Assembly: GCA_947475995.1 (NCBI GenBank)
Contig: CANJNI010000003.1
Span: forward strand, 1-64,000
Length of the DNA stretch: 64,000 nucleotides
Origin: Beijerinckiaceae bacterium
GTDB lineage: Bacteria > Pseudomonadota > Alphaproteobacteria > Rhizobiales > Beijerinckiaceae
Direction of reading: 5' to 3'
Part shown: in pieces, positions 24,235 through 33,140 of the stretch
How positions within the stretch are numbered: position 1 is the first letter of the stretch
Layout of the letters: each line of letters starts with the position of its first letter
Program-made: the position numbers and the translations under genes
Notes under the pieces: model-generated
What the model saw: only the letters and a program-made list of their open reading frames with translations
Databases searched by the model: none
What the model was told of the DNA's origin: nothing

Positions 24235-26403
24235 ATGAGCAGTGCAAGCATGAAGACCGCAGGCAACAATGCGGTCGCGAAGGTCGAAGCGCTGCTCAAC
24301 CCCCGCAACGTCGTCATCATCGGAGCCACCGACAAGCCCGGCAACTGGGCGCAGCGCGTGTGGCGCAACCTCAAGCGCTACAATTATCCGGGCAAGATCT
24401 ATCCGTTCAATCCCGCGCGCGAGAGCGTGTGGGATGAACGCTGCTATCGAAGCTTCGACGAGTTGCCCGAAGCCCCCGACCATCTGATCGTCCTCGCCCC
24501 CGCCAAGCATGTGGCCGGAATGCTGCGGGACGCGGCCGCCAGGGGCGCGCGCAGCGCGACGGTGATGAGCTCGGGCTTTGACGAAGCGCCCGAGGCCGAA
24601 GGCAAGGTTTTGGGCGCGGAATTGCGCAAGGCCATCGAGGAGACCGGGCTGGCGGTGTCGGGGCCGAACTGCCTCGGCAATTTCAACGCGGCGGCAAGCT
24701 TCTTTTCGATGACGGACGATCGTCCGCACAAATTTACCGTTGGACCTGTGGCGGTGTTTGGCCAGTCGGGCGGCATCGTGATGGCCATCAAGCGCACGCT
24801 GGAAGAGCGCGGCATCGACACTGCCGCGCTGGTCACGACAGGGAACGAGACCGGCCTGACGACCGCCGATTACATCACCTATTTCGCGCAGGTCGACCAC
24901 ATCCGGGTCATCGCCTGCTATGTGGAGTCCGTGCACGATCCGAAGGCGTTTCTGGATGCGCTGCGCATCGCACGCGCCGCCGGAAAGCCGGTTGTGGTGA
25001 TGAAGCTGGGCGCGTCCGACAAGGGCCGCGAAGCCGCCGCCGCTCATACGGGCGCGTTGGCCGGCTCGATGGAAGCTTTCGACGCCATTGCGGGCGAGGC
25101 TGGCGCGCTGCGCGTGCGCAATCTCGACGACATGGTGGAGGCGGTGGAATTCCTGACCCACGCGCCGCTGCCGACCGGCAGCCGCCTCGGGTCCATCACC
25201 TTCTCGGGCGGCATGCGCGGATTGCTTCTCGACGGCGCGGCGATGAATAGTCTCGACTATCGCCCGCTGAGCGATGCGACCTTCAAAAGACTTTCAGAAT
25301 TTCTCGGCGTCGGCACCATCATCGGCAATCCGCTCGACACGGGCTTTACGGGCCTCACCAATCCCGCCGCCTATGTGAAGAGCGTCGAGGCGCTGCTGAC
25401 CGACCCGGAGATCGACATTCTGCTGCTGCAGGAAGAATTGCCGCGCGGACCCGGCTCGGAGCGCAAGGAAGCCAACCTGCGCGCCGTCAACGACCTTGTT
25501 CCGAAATACGGGAAGCCGGTCGCCTTCGTGACGATGATCTCGCACGGCGTGAATGATTATGCCCGCAAGCTGCGCGACGAACTGCCGAACCTGGCCTTCC
25601 TGCAGGAAGTGGAGAAGTCGCTGCGCGCCGTCGCGAATGTCATCGCCTATGCGGAGCGGATCGGACAAAAGACCCCTGCCCTTCCGGCGCCGAACGAGGC
25701 CGGACGGAAGCTGCTCGCCGACTACGCGCGCGTTGCGGGGCCGGCGACGCTGGACGAAGTGCGTTCGAAGAACCTGCTGCGCGCCTATGGAGTTCCTGCG
25801 CCGCGCGAAGAACTTGCGGTGACCGAGGATCAGGCCGTCGCGGCTGCCGGGCGCATCGGCTACCCGGTTGTGGCGAAGCTCGTCAGCGCAGCGATCCCGC
25901 ACAAATCTGACGTCGGCGGCGTCATCGTCGGCATCAAGAACGAGGCCGATCTGCGGGCGGCTTTCGCAAGGATCGTTTCGGCAGTCGCGGCCCTCCCCGG
26001 CAAGCCCTCGCTCGATGGCGTGCTGATCGCCGAGATGGTGAGCGGCGGTCTGGAACTGGTGCTGGGCGCATCGCACGATCCCGAAATGGGTCCGACGATC
26101 CTGTTCGGCGCGGGCGGCGTCGATCTCGAACTCGTGCGCGATGTGGCGCTCGCCGCGCCGCCGCTGGATGAAGCGCGCGCCAATGCGCTCATCGACCGCA
26201 CGCGCGTGGCGCATATCATCGCCGGTTATCGCGGACGGCCTGCGCTCGACCGCGCAGCGCTGGTTCAAGCGCTGATCGGGCTGTCGCATCTGGTGACGGA
26301 CGCGGGCGAAGATATCGATTCCATCGACATCAACCCCTTCCTGTTGCGCACGAGCGGGGGCATGATGCTCGACGCGCTGGTGGTGCGCAAAAAGGGCGCT
26401 TGA
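24235..26403 (+). CDS. NDP-forming acyl-CoA synthetase (acetate-CoA ligase family)
   Basis: 722 residues with alpha and beta parts fused. A CoA-binding Rossmann domain (NVVIIGATDKPGNWAQ, about 25-40), ligase-CoA domains with the phosphorylated His271 in AAAAHTGALAGS, and an ATP-grasp domain from about 500 (YPVVAKLVSAAIPHKSDVGGV) are all present. It forms acyl-CoA from an acid, CoA and NTP. Feruloyl-CoA synthetase FerA of Sphingobium belongs to this superfamily, which fits the HCHL-like crotonase three genes upstream. ATG 24235 preceded by GGAG; sits 14 bp after the permease. Confidence 0.9.
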   Translation: MSSASMKTAGNNAVAKVEALLNPRNVVIIGATDKPGNWAQRVWRNLKRYNYPGKIYPFNPARESVWDERCYRSFDELPEAPDHLIVLAPAKHVAGMLRDAAARGARSATVMSSGFDEAPEAEGKVLGAELRKAIEETGLAVSGPNCLGNFNAAASFFSMTDDRPHKFTVGPVAVFGQSGGIVMAIKRTLEERGIDTAALVTTGNETGLTTADYITYFAQVDHIRVIACYVESVHDPKAFLDALRIARAAGKPVVVMKLGASDKGREAAAAHTGALAGSMEAFDAIAGEAGALRVRNLDDMVEAVEFLTHAPLPTGSRLGSITFSGGMRGLLLDGAAMNSLDYRPLSDATFKRLSEFLGVGTIIGNPLDTGFTGLTNPAAYVKSVEALLTDPEIDILLLQEELPRGPGSERKEANLRAVNDLVPKYGKPVAFVTMISHGVNDYARKLRDELPNLAFLQEVEKSLRAVANVIAYAERIGQKTPALPAPNEAGRKLLADYARVAGPATLDEVRSKNLLRAYGVPAPREELAVTEDQAVAAAGRIGYPVVAKLVSAAIPHKSDVGGVIVGIKNEADLRAAFARIVSAVAALPGKPSLDGVLIAEMVSGGLELVLGASHDPEMGPTILFGAGGVDLELVRDVALAAPPLDEARANALIDRTRVAHIIAGYRGRPALDRAALVQALIGLSHLVTDAGEDIDSIDINPFLLRTSGGMMLDALVVRKKGA

Positions 26404-26504
26404 CGCCTGCGCCGATTGGGCGAAACTGATGGAATGCGGAGCGCCATGCTCCGAAAGAAACAACATCGGCGCGGATGGCGCGCCACAGCGGGAGACGCTC
26501 GTCC

Positions 26505-27278
26505 ATGAGAAAGATTCTTTTCCTCAATCAGGCGCCCCGCAAGGGCGACAAGGGCCCGCCCTATGAGGTCGAAAAGATCGAGGCGCAACTCAATTCCTAT
26601 GCGACGGCAGGAACCAAGGTCGAAATCGGATTTCCGGACGATTACGAAGGCTCGCAGCTCTTCAACACCATCGGGGCGCAGAGCCATCTGAACGGCCTGC
26701 ATCACATGATGGAAACGCCCGCCCTCGTTCGCAAGATCTTCTGGGCGGCCGAGAACGGCTACGACGCCGTGATTTCTTCGAATACCTTCGATCCGGGCGT
26801 CGACGGCGGCCGTCTTGCGGTGGACATTCCGGTGATCGGCCTGCTGCGCACCACGATGCATGCGGCGCTGACGCTGGCGGACCGCGTCGGCGTCACCGTG
26901 CCGCTGGGCCCTCACGTGCCTTACACATGGCGGCACATGCGCACGCTCGGGCTTGATCGTTTCGTCACCGAGATCCAGCCCATCGGGGTTTATGTCGATG
27001 TGCAGAAGCGCAAGGACGAGATTTTCGACATCACCGTCAAGCTCATCAAGAAGATGATCGCGAATGGCGCGGAAATCATCATGCCGCTGGGCGGCGCGCT
27101 CATTCCATATGTGGTGAACCCCGACGATCTGGCGCGCGAGACCGGCATCCAGGTGCTCAACACGAAGGCCATCGGCATTCGCTTCGCGGAAGCCTGCATC
27201 GACCTGAAGATGACCCAGAGCGGCATCACCTATCCGCGCACGAAGCTGAATTACGCAGACTTCACCAACAAGCTCTGA
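26505..27278 (+). CDS. Asp/Glu/hydantoin racemase-fold protein lacking both catalytic Cys
   Basis: 257 residues with the two-domain fold of Asp/Glu and hydantoin racemases (about 240 residues normally). The first catalytic Cys site reads SSNTFDPGVDGGR, with Asn93 where Cys stands in CFxDP; the second reads MPLGGAL, with Gly197 where Cys is expected. The only Cys is 231. The two-cysteine racemase mechanism is therefore impossible. A binding, decarboxylase-like or isomerase-like role is open. ATG 26505 is preceded by GGGAGA. It is followed 60 bp later by a CapA-like gene. Confidence 0.78.
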   Translation: MRKILFLNQAPRKGDKGPPYEVEKIEAQLNSYATAGTKVEIGFPDDYEGSQLFNTIGAQSHLNGLHHMMETPALVRKIFWAAENGYDAVISSNTFDPGVDGGRLAVDIPVIGLLRTTMHAALTLADRVGVTVPLGPHVPYTWRHMRTLGLDRFVTEIQPIGVYVDVQKRKDEIFDITVKLIKKMIANGAEIIMPLGGALIPYVVNPDDLARETGIQVLNTKAIGIRFAEACIDLKMTQSGITYPRTKLNYADFTNKL

Positions 27279-27338
27279 GGCGGGGCGGCGACGTCCGCCG
27301 CTCTCCAGCCTCTCCTTTTTTCGCGTCGTGAGACTCCC

Positions 27339-28700
27339 ATGATCTATTCTTCGCAAGCCGGTAATTTCAGCATTGCGCTCGCGGGCGACTGCCTCGTGAC
27401 GCGCCGCCTCAGCATTTTCGACGAGCCTGCCTACATGGATCTCGTCAACATCATTCGCGATTGCGACGCCGGTTTCGTCAATCTCGAAACCGTGGTGCGC
27501 AACTGGGACGAAGGCGAGCCTGGCATCACGCGCGGCACTTTCATGACCACGCCGCCAGAACTGCTGGAAGACTTCAAGTGGCTCGGCATCAACATGGTCA
27601 ATTGCGCCAATAATCATATGTTCGACTATGGCCGCGACGGATTGATGGCGACCATCAAGCACCTCAATGAGGCCGGCATCGTTCACGCAGGCTCCGGCAA
27701 GAATCTCGCCGAAGCCCGCATGGCGCGCTATCTCGACACGAAGGGCGGGCGCGTGGCCCTGCTCGGCACGACAGCGACCTATCGCCCGTGGAACGCCGCG
27801 GGCGCGCAGCGGCAGGACATTGCCGGGCGTCCGGGCGTCTCGCCGTTTTCGACGAAGGTCACATACACGGTCGACAACGAGGCCTTCAGCGCCTTGCAGC
27901 GCATGGGCCGCGAGCTTGGTTTCGAGCGCACGCGCGAGCGCGACGCGACGCATTTCTATGCCGCGTCTGAACTCGGCGCGACCGGCGCGGACAAGATGAG
28001 CGCGTTCGGAACGGCGTTCGTGAAGGGCGAGTCCTTCGGGGCGACCGCGACCGCCAGTCAGGACGATATCGACGACATCCTGCGCTATGTGCGCGAGGCG
28101 CGCCGCATGGCGGACTGGGTGGTGGTGAGCTTCCACACGCACGATTTCTCGCAGAAGGCGCAGGCCAAGGCGCGCACGCGCATCGAGCTGGAGGAACCGG
28201 CCGACTTCATCCCGGATTTCGCCCGTCAGGTGATCGACGCGGGCGCGGACGTGTTCGCCGGCCATGGATCGCATACACCGCTCGGGATCGAAATCTACAA
28301 GGGCAAGCCGATCTTCTACTCGCTCGGCAATTTCATCATGCAGAACGAGACGCTGCCGTTCTTCCCCGAGACGGCCTACAAGCGTTTCGGCCTCGGCCAC
28401 GACGCCACGCCGTCGGACTTCCTGCACGCGCGCACCGACGGCGGCAAGAAGGGCCACGAGGCTCATGCGGGCTTCTGGGAAAACTTCACCGTCACCTGCC
28501 ATTTCACGGGCGGCAAGCTTTCGGAAATTCGCATTCACCCGATTGACCTGGGCTTCGGCCTGCCGCGCAGCCAGCGCGGGCGTCCGGTGCTGGCGGGCGA
28601 TCCCGTCCGCACGCGCGTGATCGACCGCGTGGCGCGTCTGTCAAAGCCCTACGGAACCACGATCGAGAACCGCAACGGGACCGGCGTCATCACCATGTAG
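27339..28700 (+). CDS. CapA-family (PgsA-like) metallophosphoesterase-fold protein
   Basis: 453 residues of the CapA/poly-gamma-glutamate-biosynthesis family with metal-site motifs IALAGDCLV, FVNLETV, CANNHMFDYG, SFHTHDF and AGHGSHTPLG, then YSLGNFIMQ. Unlike capsule PgsA, there is no signal peptide or membrane anchor, and no capBC synthase genes nearby, so it is cytosolic and probably a hydrolase of a pathway intermediate rather than a capsule protein. It lies between the racemase-like gene and a Bug receptor. Confidence 0.87.
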   Translation: MIYSSQAGNFSIALAGDCLVTRRLSIFDEPAYMDLVNIIRDCDAGFVNLETVVRNWDEGEPGITRGTFMTTPPELLEDFKWLGINMVNCANNHMFDYGRDGLMATIKHLNEAGIVHAGSGKNLAEARMARYLDTKGGRVALLGTTATYRPWNAAGAQRQDIAGRPGVSPFSTKVTYTVDNEAFSALQRMGRELGFERTRERDATHFYAASELGATGADKMSAFGTAFVKGESFGATATASQDDIDDILRYVREARRMADWVVVSFHTHDFSQKAQAKARTRIELEEPADFIPDFARQVIDAGADVFAGHGSHTPLGIEIYKGKPIFYSLGNFIMQNETLPFFPETAYKRFGLGHDATPSDFLHARTDGGKKGHEAHAGFWENFTVTCHFTGGKLSEIRIHPIDLGFGLPRSQRGRPVLAGDPVRTRVIDRVARLSKPYGTTIENRNGTGVITM

Positions 28701-28724
28701 CCGGCCACACCACAGGGGGAATCC

Positions 28725-29756
28725 GTGACGCCTTTACTCTCGCGCGTATCGGCAGCTTTCGTAGCGCTCTGCAGCATGCAATGCGCGGCATCAGCCCAGA
28801 CGGCGGATTTCTACAAGGGCAAGACGCTCACCATCCTGTGCAGCACCGAGGCCGGCACGCTGTACGACACCTATGCGCGCGCCATCGCGCAGTATCTGCC
28901 CGAGTACATACCCGGCCGCCCGAACATCATTGTCGAGAACATGCCGGGCGCGAGCGGCATCCGGGTGGCGAACTACACATGGACCGTCGCCGCCAAGGAC
29001 GGGACGGTGATCGCCGCGACCCATGCGGCGATACCCACCCAGCCCCTCTTCACGCCCGACACGACCCGCTACGATTCCCGCAAGCTCGGCTGGATCGGCA
29101 GCGCCAACCGCGAACCCTTCGTGGGCTTCGTGCGCGGCGCTGTGCCGGTGCGCAGCATCGAGGACATGAAGACCATGCCGCTGATCGTGGGCGGCACCTC
29201 GCTGGGCTCCGCCTCGATCGACATGGCGATCGTGATGCGGGACATGTTCGGCCTGAAAGTGAAGATCGTCACCGGGTACAAGTCGTCGCTCGAAACCAAG
29301 CTCGCCATCGAGAAGGGCGAGATCGACGGCACCTTCGGCAACGGATGGTCGTCCGCCAAGACCGAATTGAAGAACCAGCTGGCGGACGGGTCGATCCGGG
29401 TCATCACGCAGTTCGGGGCCCGGCGTCTTCCGGATTTGCCAGACATTCCGGTTTTTGCGGAGATCGCCCGCAACGATGAAGAGCGCCAGATGCTCGAATT
29501 GCTGCTCGCACGGCAGGAGTTCGCCAAGCCCTATTTCGCCCCGCCCGGCGTTCCGGCAGAAAGGCTCGCGATCCTGCGCAGGGCCTTCGATCGGGTCATG
29601 GAGAACAAGTCCTTCCTGAGCGACATGGAGCGCAGGCAATTGCCGGTCGAGGCCATGACGGGCGAGGAACTGGCCGCGATGATCGACCGCCTGATGAGCA
29701 CGCCGCCGGAACTCACGGCCCGTCTCAAGGCTTTGTTTGCCAACTTCAAGAATTGA
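28725..29756 (+). CDS. Bug/TctC-type periplasmic solute receptor
   Basis: 343 residues, GTG start at 28725 with GGGGGA upstream, 24 bp after the CapA-like stop. Signal peptide ends near AASAQ. Bug-family loops are present (TILCSTEAGTLYDTYARAIAQ, IIVENMPGASG, WIGSANREP), with the family's usual GG-x-YD altered to GTLYD. It has no tctAB partner in the window. It closes the rightward catabolic run and probably delivers or senses a carboxylated substrate. Confidence 0.9.
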   Translation: MTPLLSRVSAAFVALCSMQCAASAQTADFYKGKTLTILCSTEAGTLYDTYARAIAQYLPEYIPGRPNIIVENMPGASGIRVANYTWTVAAKDGTVIAATHAAIPTQPLFTPDTTRYDSRKLGWIGSANREPFVGFVRGAVPVRSIEDMKTMPLIVGGTSLGSASIDMAIVMRDMFGLKVKIVTGYKSSLETKLAIEKGEIDGTFGNGWSSAKTELKNQLADGSIRVITQFGARRLPDLPDIPVFAEIARNDEERQMLELLLARQEFAKPYFAPPGVPAERLAILRRAFDRVMENKSFLSDMERRQLPVEAMTGEELAAMIDRLMSTPPELTARLKALFANFKN

Positions 29757-29884
29757 CCGCATTTGACCGGCCGTGTTTACGCCGGGTTAACCGCACCGCT
29801 ATGAGCTGAATCTTCGTTGCTGCGGCATCGCCATCAAATTGCCGCGCCGCTCGACAAGATGCGCCGCATGGGCCGGAAGATCAG

Positions 29885-30496
29885 ATGAACCGTGTATCAC
29901 TCCTCGGCGGACTGTTCTGCCTGGCGGCGTCCGTCGCCTGGGCGGATACGCCGCGTGGAACGTATCGATACGCCAACGAGCAGCAGTGCAGTTCGGCCAA
30001 GGTGCTGAACTCCAACCTGTGCCGTGCAGCCGCCCTCAATGCAGGCGCGGAATTCGACGAGAAGGTGCCGCATTTCCCCACCCGCGACGCCTGCGAGCGC
30101 GCCATGGGGGCGAACCGCTGCATGATCGGGGAATTCGCCGGGTCAGGCGGGGTCTATTTCGTGCCGCAGCGGGCGGGCTTTGTGGTGACCGTAAAGTCCG
30201 AGCGGGACATGAGCGTCGTGCCTGTGTCCGGCTCGCGTTCGGCGCAGGGCTTCCGGCCCCGCTCGATCCTGCGCATCGACACGGCGCGCAGTTTTGGTCG
30301 CGGCGGGCGCAGCGCGGGCGGGCAGACGTTCGGGGAGGCTGTGCCGACCGGCGTCGGCGGGCCGTTGCCGCCGCCGCCCAAGTTCCAGCCGGGGTTCGAT
30401 TGCAACGCCCTGCTTGAGCCGAAATCGTCCAGGGAGGACGATATCGGCTGTTATCCGGTCAGCCCCGGCATGATGCAGCGGCTTAAGGGCGATTAA
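29885..30496 (+). CDS. DUF1190/YgiB-like secreted protein
   Basis: 203 residues with an N-terminal signal (cleavage near AWAD). Cysteine spacing and the block HFPTRDACERAMGANRC resemble the YgiB/DUF1190 motif (TREDC...FG...C), and a long Pro/Gly-rich tail follows (GVGGPLPPPPKFQPG). E. coli YgiB is an outer-envelope protein of unknown role. It is monocistronic, with GGAAG before ATG 29885 and a convergent neighbour 18 bp downstream. Confidence 0.65.
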   Translation: MNRVSLLGGLFCLAASVAWADTPRGTYRYANEQQCSSAKVLNSNLCRAAALNAGAEFDEKVPHFPTRDACERAMGANRCMIGEFAGSGGVYFVPQRAGFVVTVKSERDMSVVPVSGSRSAQGFRPRSILRIDTARSFGRGGRSAGGQTFGEAVPTGVGGPLPPPPKFQPGFDCNALLEPKSSREDDIGCYPVSPGMMQRLKGD

Positions 30497-30514
30497 AATC
30501 GCTGCCGCTACGGA

Positions 30515-31600
30515 TCAGGCTTCCGCCAGCGCCGGATAATCCGTGTAGCCCTTTTCGGCGCCGCCATAGAACGTCGCCTGTTCGGGCGTGTTGAGCGGCG
30601 CATTCCGGGCGAGACGCATCGGAAGGTCCGGATTGGCCAGGAAAGGCTTGCCGAACGCGACCAGATCCGCATCGCCTTCGGCAATCGCCTGCGCGGCGCG
30701 ATCGCGCGTATAGCCGAAGTTGGCGATCCATGTGCGGCGGAACAGGCGACGCAACGCCTTGAAATCGAAATCGCCGGAGTCGGGCCCGGTCATCTCGTTG
30801 CAATGGACATAACCGATGTTCAGCGCGTCGAGACATTTCACCAGATAACCGAACACCTCGGCCGGGTTGCGCTCGCGCACGTCGTTGGTGACGGAGGCGG
30901 GCGAGATGCGGAAGCCCACGCGCGAAGGCTCGAATACGCGCAGGACGGCTTCAGTCACTTCCACCGCGAAGCGCACGCGGTTCTCGACCGGGCCGCCGTA
31001 AGCGTCGTGGCGATGGTTGGTGCCGTCGTGCAGGAACTGGTCGATCAGATAGCCGTTCGCCCCGTGCAGTTCGACGCCGTCAAAACCGGCGCGCTTGGCA
31101 TTCTCGGCGGCGTTCAGGAAGTCGCGCACGATGCCAGGAATCTCTTCGGTCTGCAGCGCGCGCGGCGCGGAGACAGTGACGAAGCCGTTGTTCACATAGG
31201 TCTTCGTCTGGGCCGGAAGGGCGCTTGGCGCGACGGGCCAGTTATTTCCCGGCTGCAGCGTGATGTGCGACACGCGGCCAACGTGCCAGAGCTGGGCGAA
31301 GATGCGCCCGCCAGCCTTGTGGACGGCGTCGGTGATCTTCGACCAGCCTTCGACCTGAGCCTCGCTGTAGATGCCCGGAGTCTGCTGATATCCCTGCCCC
31401 TGCTGGCTGATCTGCGTGCCTTCCGTGATGATGAGACCTGCGGAGGCGCGCTGGCGGTAATATTCGACCATCAGGTCAGTCGGGGCCATCGTCTCCTCAT
31501 CGGCCCGGTTGCGGGTCATGGGGGCCATGATGACGCGATTGGGGAGAGTCAGCGAACCCAACTGATAGGACGATTGCAGAATTGATGCGTCAGCCGCCAT
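30515..31600 (-). CDS. Old Yellow Enzyme family NADH:flavin oxidoreductase (alkene/N-ethylmaleimide reductase)
   Basis: 361 residues, FMN-binding TIM barrel. LTLPNRVIMAPMTRNRA opens the barrel; GFDGVELHGANGYLIDQFL, FGKPFLANPDLP and the HGANGYLI His/Asn pair that hydrogen-bonds the substrate are present. Members reduce activated C=C bonds (NemA, enoate-type) and nitro compounds. It is the last gene of a leftward operon, 30 bp after apt. Confidence 0.92.
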   Translation of the reverse strand: MAADASILQSSYQLGSLTLPNRVIMAPMTRNRADEETMAPTDLMVEYYRQRASAGLIITEGTQISQQGQGYQQTPGIYSEAQVEGWSKITDAVHKAGGRIFAQLWHVGRVSHITLQPGNNWPVAPSALPAQTKTYVNNGFVTVSAPRALQTEEIPGIVRDFLNAAENAKRAGFDGVELHGANGYLIDQFLHDGTNHRHDAYGGPVENRVRFAVEVTEAVLRVFEPSRVGFRISPASVTNDVRERNPAEVFGYLVKCLDALNIGYVHCNEMTGPDSGDFDFKALRRLFRRTWIANFGYTRDRAAQAIAEGDADLVAFGKPFLANPDLPMRLARNAPLNTPEQATFYGGAEKGYTDYPALAEA

Positions 31601-31630
31601 TCGAAAATGCTCCGGATATGTGGGGTTCGG

Positions 31631-32173
31631 TCAGTGACCGTCGAAAGACACCAGTGTCCGCACCGGGACGCCGAGGTCGCGGATCTTGTTCGCCCCGCCG
31701 AGCGCCGGAAGGTCTATCACGAAACACGCGGCCACCACATCGGCGCCGATCTGCTTCAGCAGTTTCACCGCGCCTTCGGCCGTGCCGCCCGTGGCGATGA
31801 GATCGTCCACCAGAATGACGCGCTCGCCGGGAGTCACGGCGTCCTGATGCATTTCCATTTCGTCGAGGCCATATTCGAGCGAATAGGCGATCGACACCTT
31901 GGCCCAGGGCAGCTTGCCCTTCTTGCGGATCGGAACGAAACCGGCCGAAAGCTGATGCGCCACCGCGCCGCCGAGGATGAAGCCGCGCGCTTCCATACCG
32001 GCCACTTTGTCGATCTTCAGTCCCGCCCACGGCTGTACGAGTTCATCGACGGCGCGGCGGAAGGCCTGGGCATTGCCCAGCAGGGTCGTGATGTCGCGGA
32101 ACTGGATGCCGGCCTTCGGATAGTCCGGTATTGTGCGGATCGCGTCCTTGAGAGTGCTGGCCGTGTCGTTCAT
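31631..32173 (-). CDS. apt: Adenine phosphoribosyltransferase
   Basis: 180 residues. The PRPP-binding loop [14 protein letters not shown], the adenine-site [11 protein letters not shown] and [21 protein letters not shown] identify Apt, which makes AMP from adenine and PRPP. ATG 32173 chosen because homologues begin about here (MND...[12 protein letters not shown]). It works downstream of MtnP, which releases adenine in the methylthioadenosine salvage route; the two genes are 83 bp apart on the same strand. Confidence 0.95.
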   Translation of the reverse strand: MNDTASTLKDAIRTIPDYPKAGIQFRDITTLLGNAQAFRRAVDELVQPWAGLKIDKVAGMEARGFILGGAVAHQLSAGFVPIRKKGKLPWAKVSIAYSLEYGLDEMEMHQDAVTPGERVILVDDLIATGGTAEGAVKLLKQIGADVVAACFVIDLPALGGANKIRDLGVPVRTLVSFDGH

Positions 32174-32256
32174 GCTCGGAAACCCCCTTGCGTGGTTTCG
32201 ACATAGCACAGTCGCAAGTGCGGGACAGCACCGGCAGCCACGCGGGGGTGCTCTAC

Positions 32257-33129
32257 CTATTTCAGCACACGTCCTGCGACAGCATCGAGCTTCCTGAGCA
32301 CCTCGGGATCGCGCGCGGACGGAGCGGTCATGATCGCGCCATCCAGCGCGCAATCGGACCGCACCGGGCACGGCTCGTGCTCTGCGGGGAATTCGCGCAG
32401 CAGGCGAGTCAGCAGGCCCGCCACCTTGCTGGCGTTGTCATGCGCCACCTTGATGACCGAGGCGACGTCCACGGCGTCGTGCTCGGGATGCCAGCAATCG
32501 TAATCGGTCACCATCGCGATGGTGGCGTAGGACATTTCGGCCTCGCGGGCGAGCTTGGCTTCCGGCATGGCGGTCATGCCGATGACGTCATAACCGAGGC
32601 CCTTGTAGGTGATGGATTCCGCGTAGCTCGAAAACTGCGGGCCTTCCATGCACACGTAGGTTCCACCGCGCCGGTGCGGAATATTCTCCGTGTGCGCTGC
32701 ATCTGCTATGCGCTGCTGCAGGCGCGGGGCGACCGGATGCGCCATCGACACATGAGCCACGCAGCCCTTGCCGAAGAAGCTGGACTGGCGACCGACCGTC
32801 CGATCCACGAACTGATCGACCAGCACGAAGAAGCCCGGATAAAGCTCCGGCCTGAACGAACCGCACGCCGAGACGGACACGATGTCGGTGACGCCCGCGC
32901 GTTTCAGCGCGTCGATGTTGGCCCGATAGTTGATGTCGGACGGCGAGAAACGATGGCCGCGACCGTGGCGCGGCAGAAACACCGCCTGCGTGTTTCCGAT
33001 GCGACCGAAGCGCAGGGCGTCGGACGGTTCGCCCCAGGGCGTCGCGATGCGCTCTTCTCGCAGGTCTTCCAGACCCGGCAGGTCATAGACGCCCGATCCG
33101 CCGATGATTCCGACAACCGCCCTCGTCAT
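32257..33129 (-). CDS. mtnP: S-methyl-5'-thioadenosine phosphorylase
   Basis: 290 residues of the PNP/MTAP family: [10 protein letters not shown] at the N-terminus, [25 protein letters not shown] and [11 protein letters not shown] (substrate loop) are MTAP features, and VTDYDCWH carries the Asp pair that binds adenine. It converts methylthioadenosine to adenine and methylthioribose-1-phosphate. ATG 33129 sits 11 bp after the AGE-family stop, indicating an operon. Confidence 0.94.
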   Translation of the reverse strand: MTRAVVGIIGGSGVYDLPGLEDLREERIATPWGEPSDALRFGRIGNTQAVFLPRHGRGHRFSPSDINYRANIDALKRAGVTDIVSVSACGSFRPELYPGFFVLVDQFVDRTVGRQSSFFGKGCVAHVSMAHPVAPRLQQRIADAAHTENIPHRRGGTYVCMEGPQFSSYAESITYKGLGYDVIGMTAMPEAKLAREAEMSYATIAMVTDYDCWHPEHDAVDVASVIKVAHDNASKVAGLLTRLLREFPAEHEPCPVRSDCALDGAIMTAPSARDPEVLRKLDAVAGRVLK

Positions 33130-33140
33130 GAACCGCCCCG

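Noticed and set aside
26265-28538. Minus-strand frame of 757 codons opposite the racemase-like and CapA-like genes
   Set aside because: Antisense shadow of three well-supported plus-strand genes; translation rich in Arg/His/Ala with no recognisable domain.
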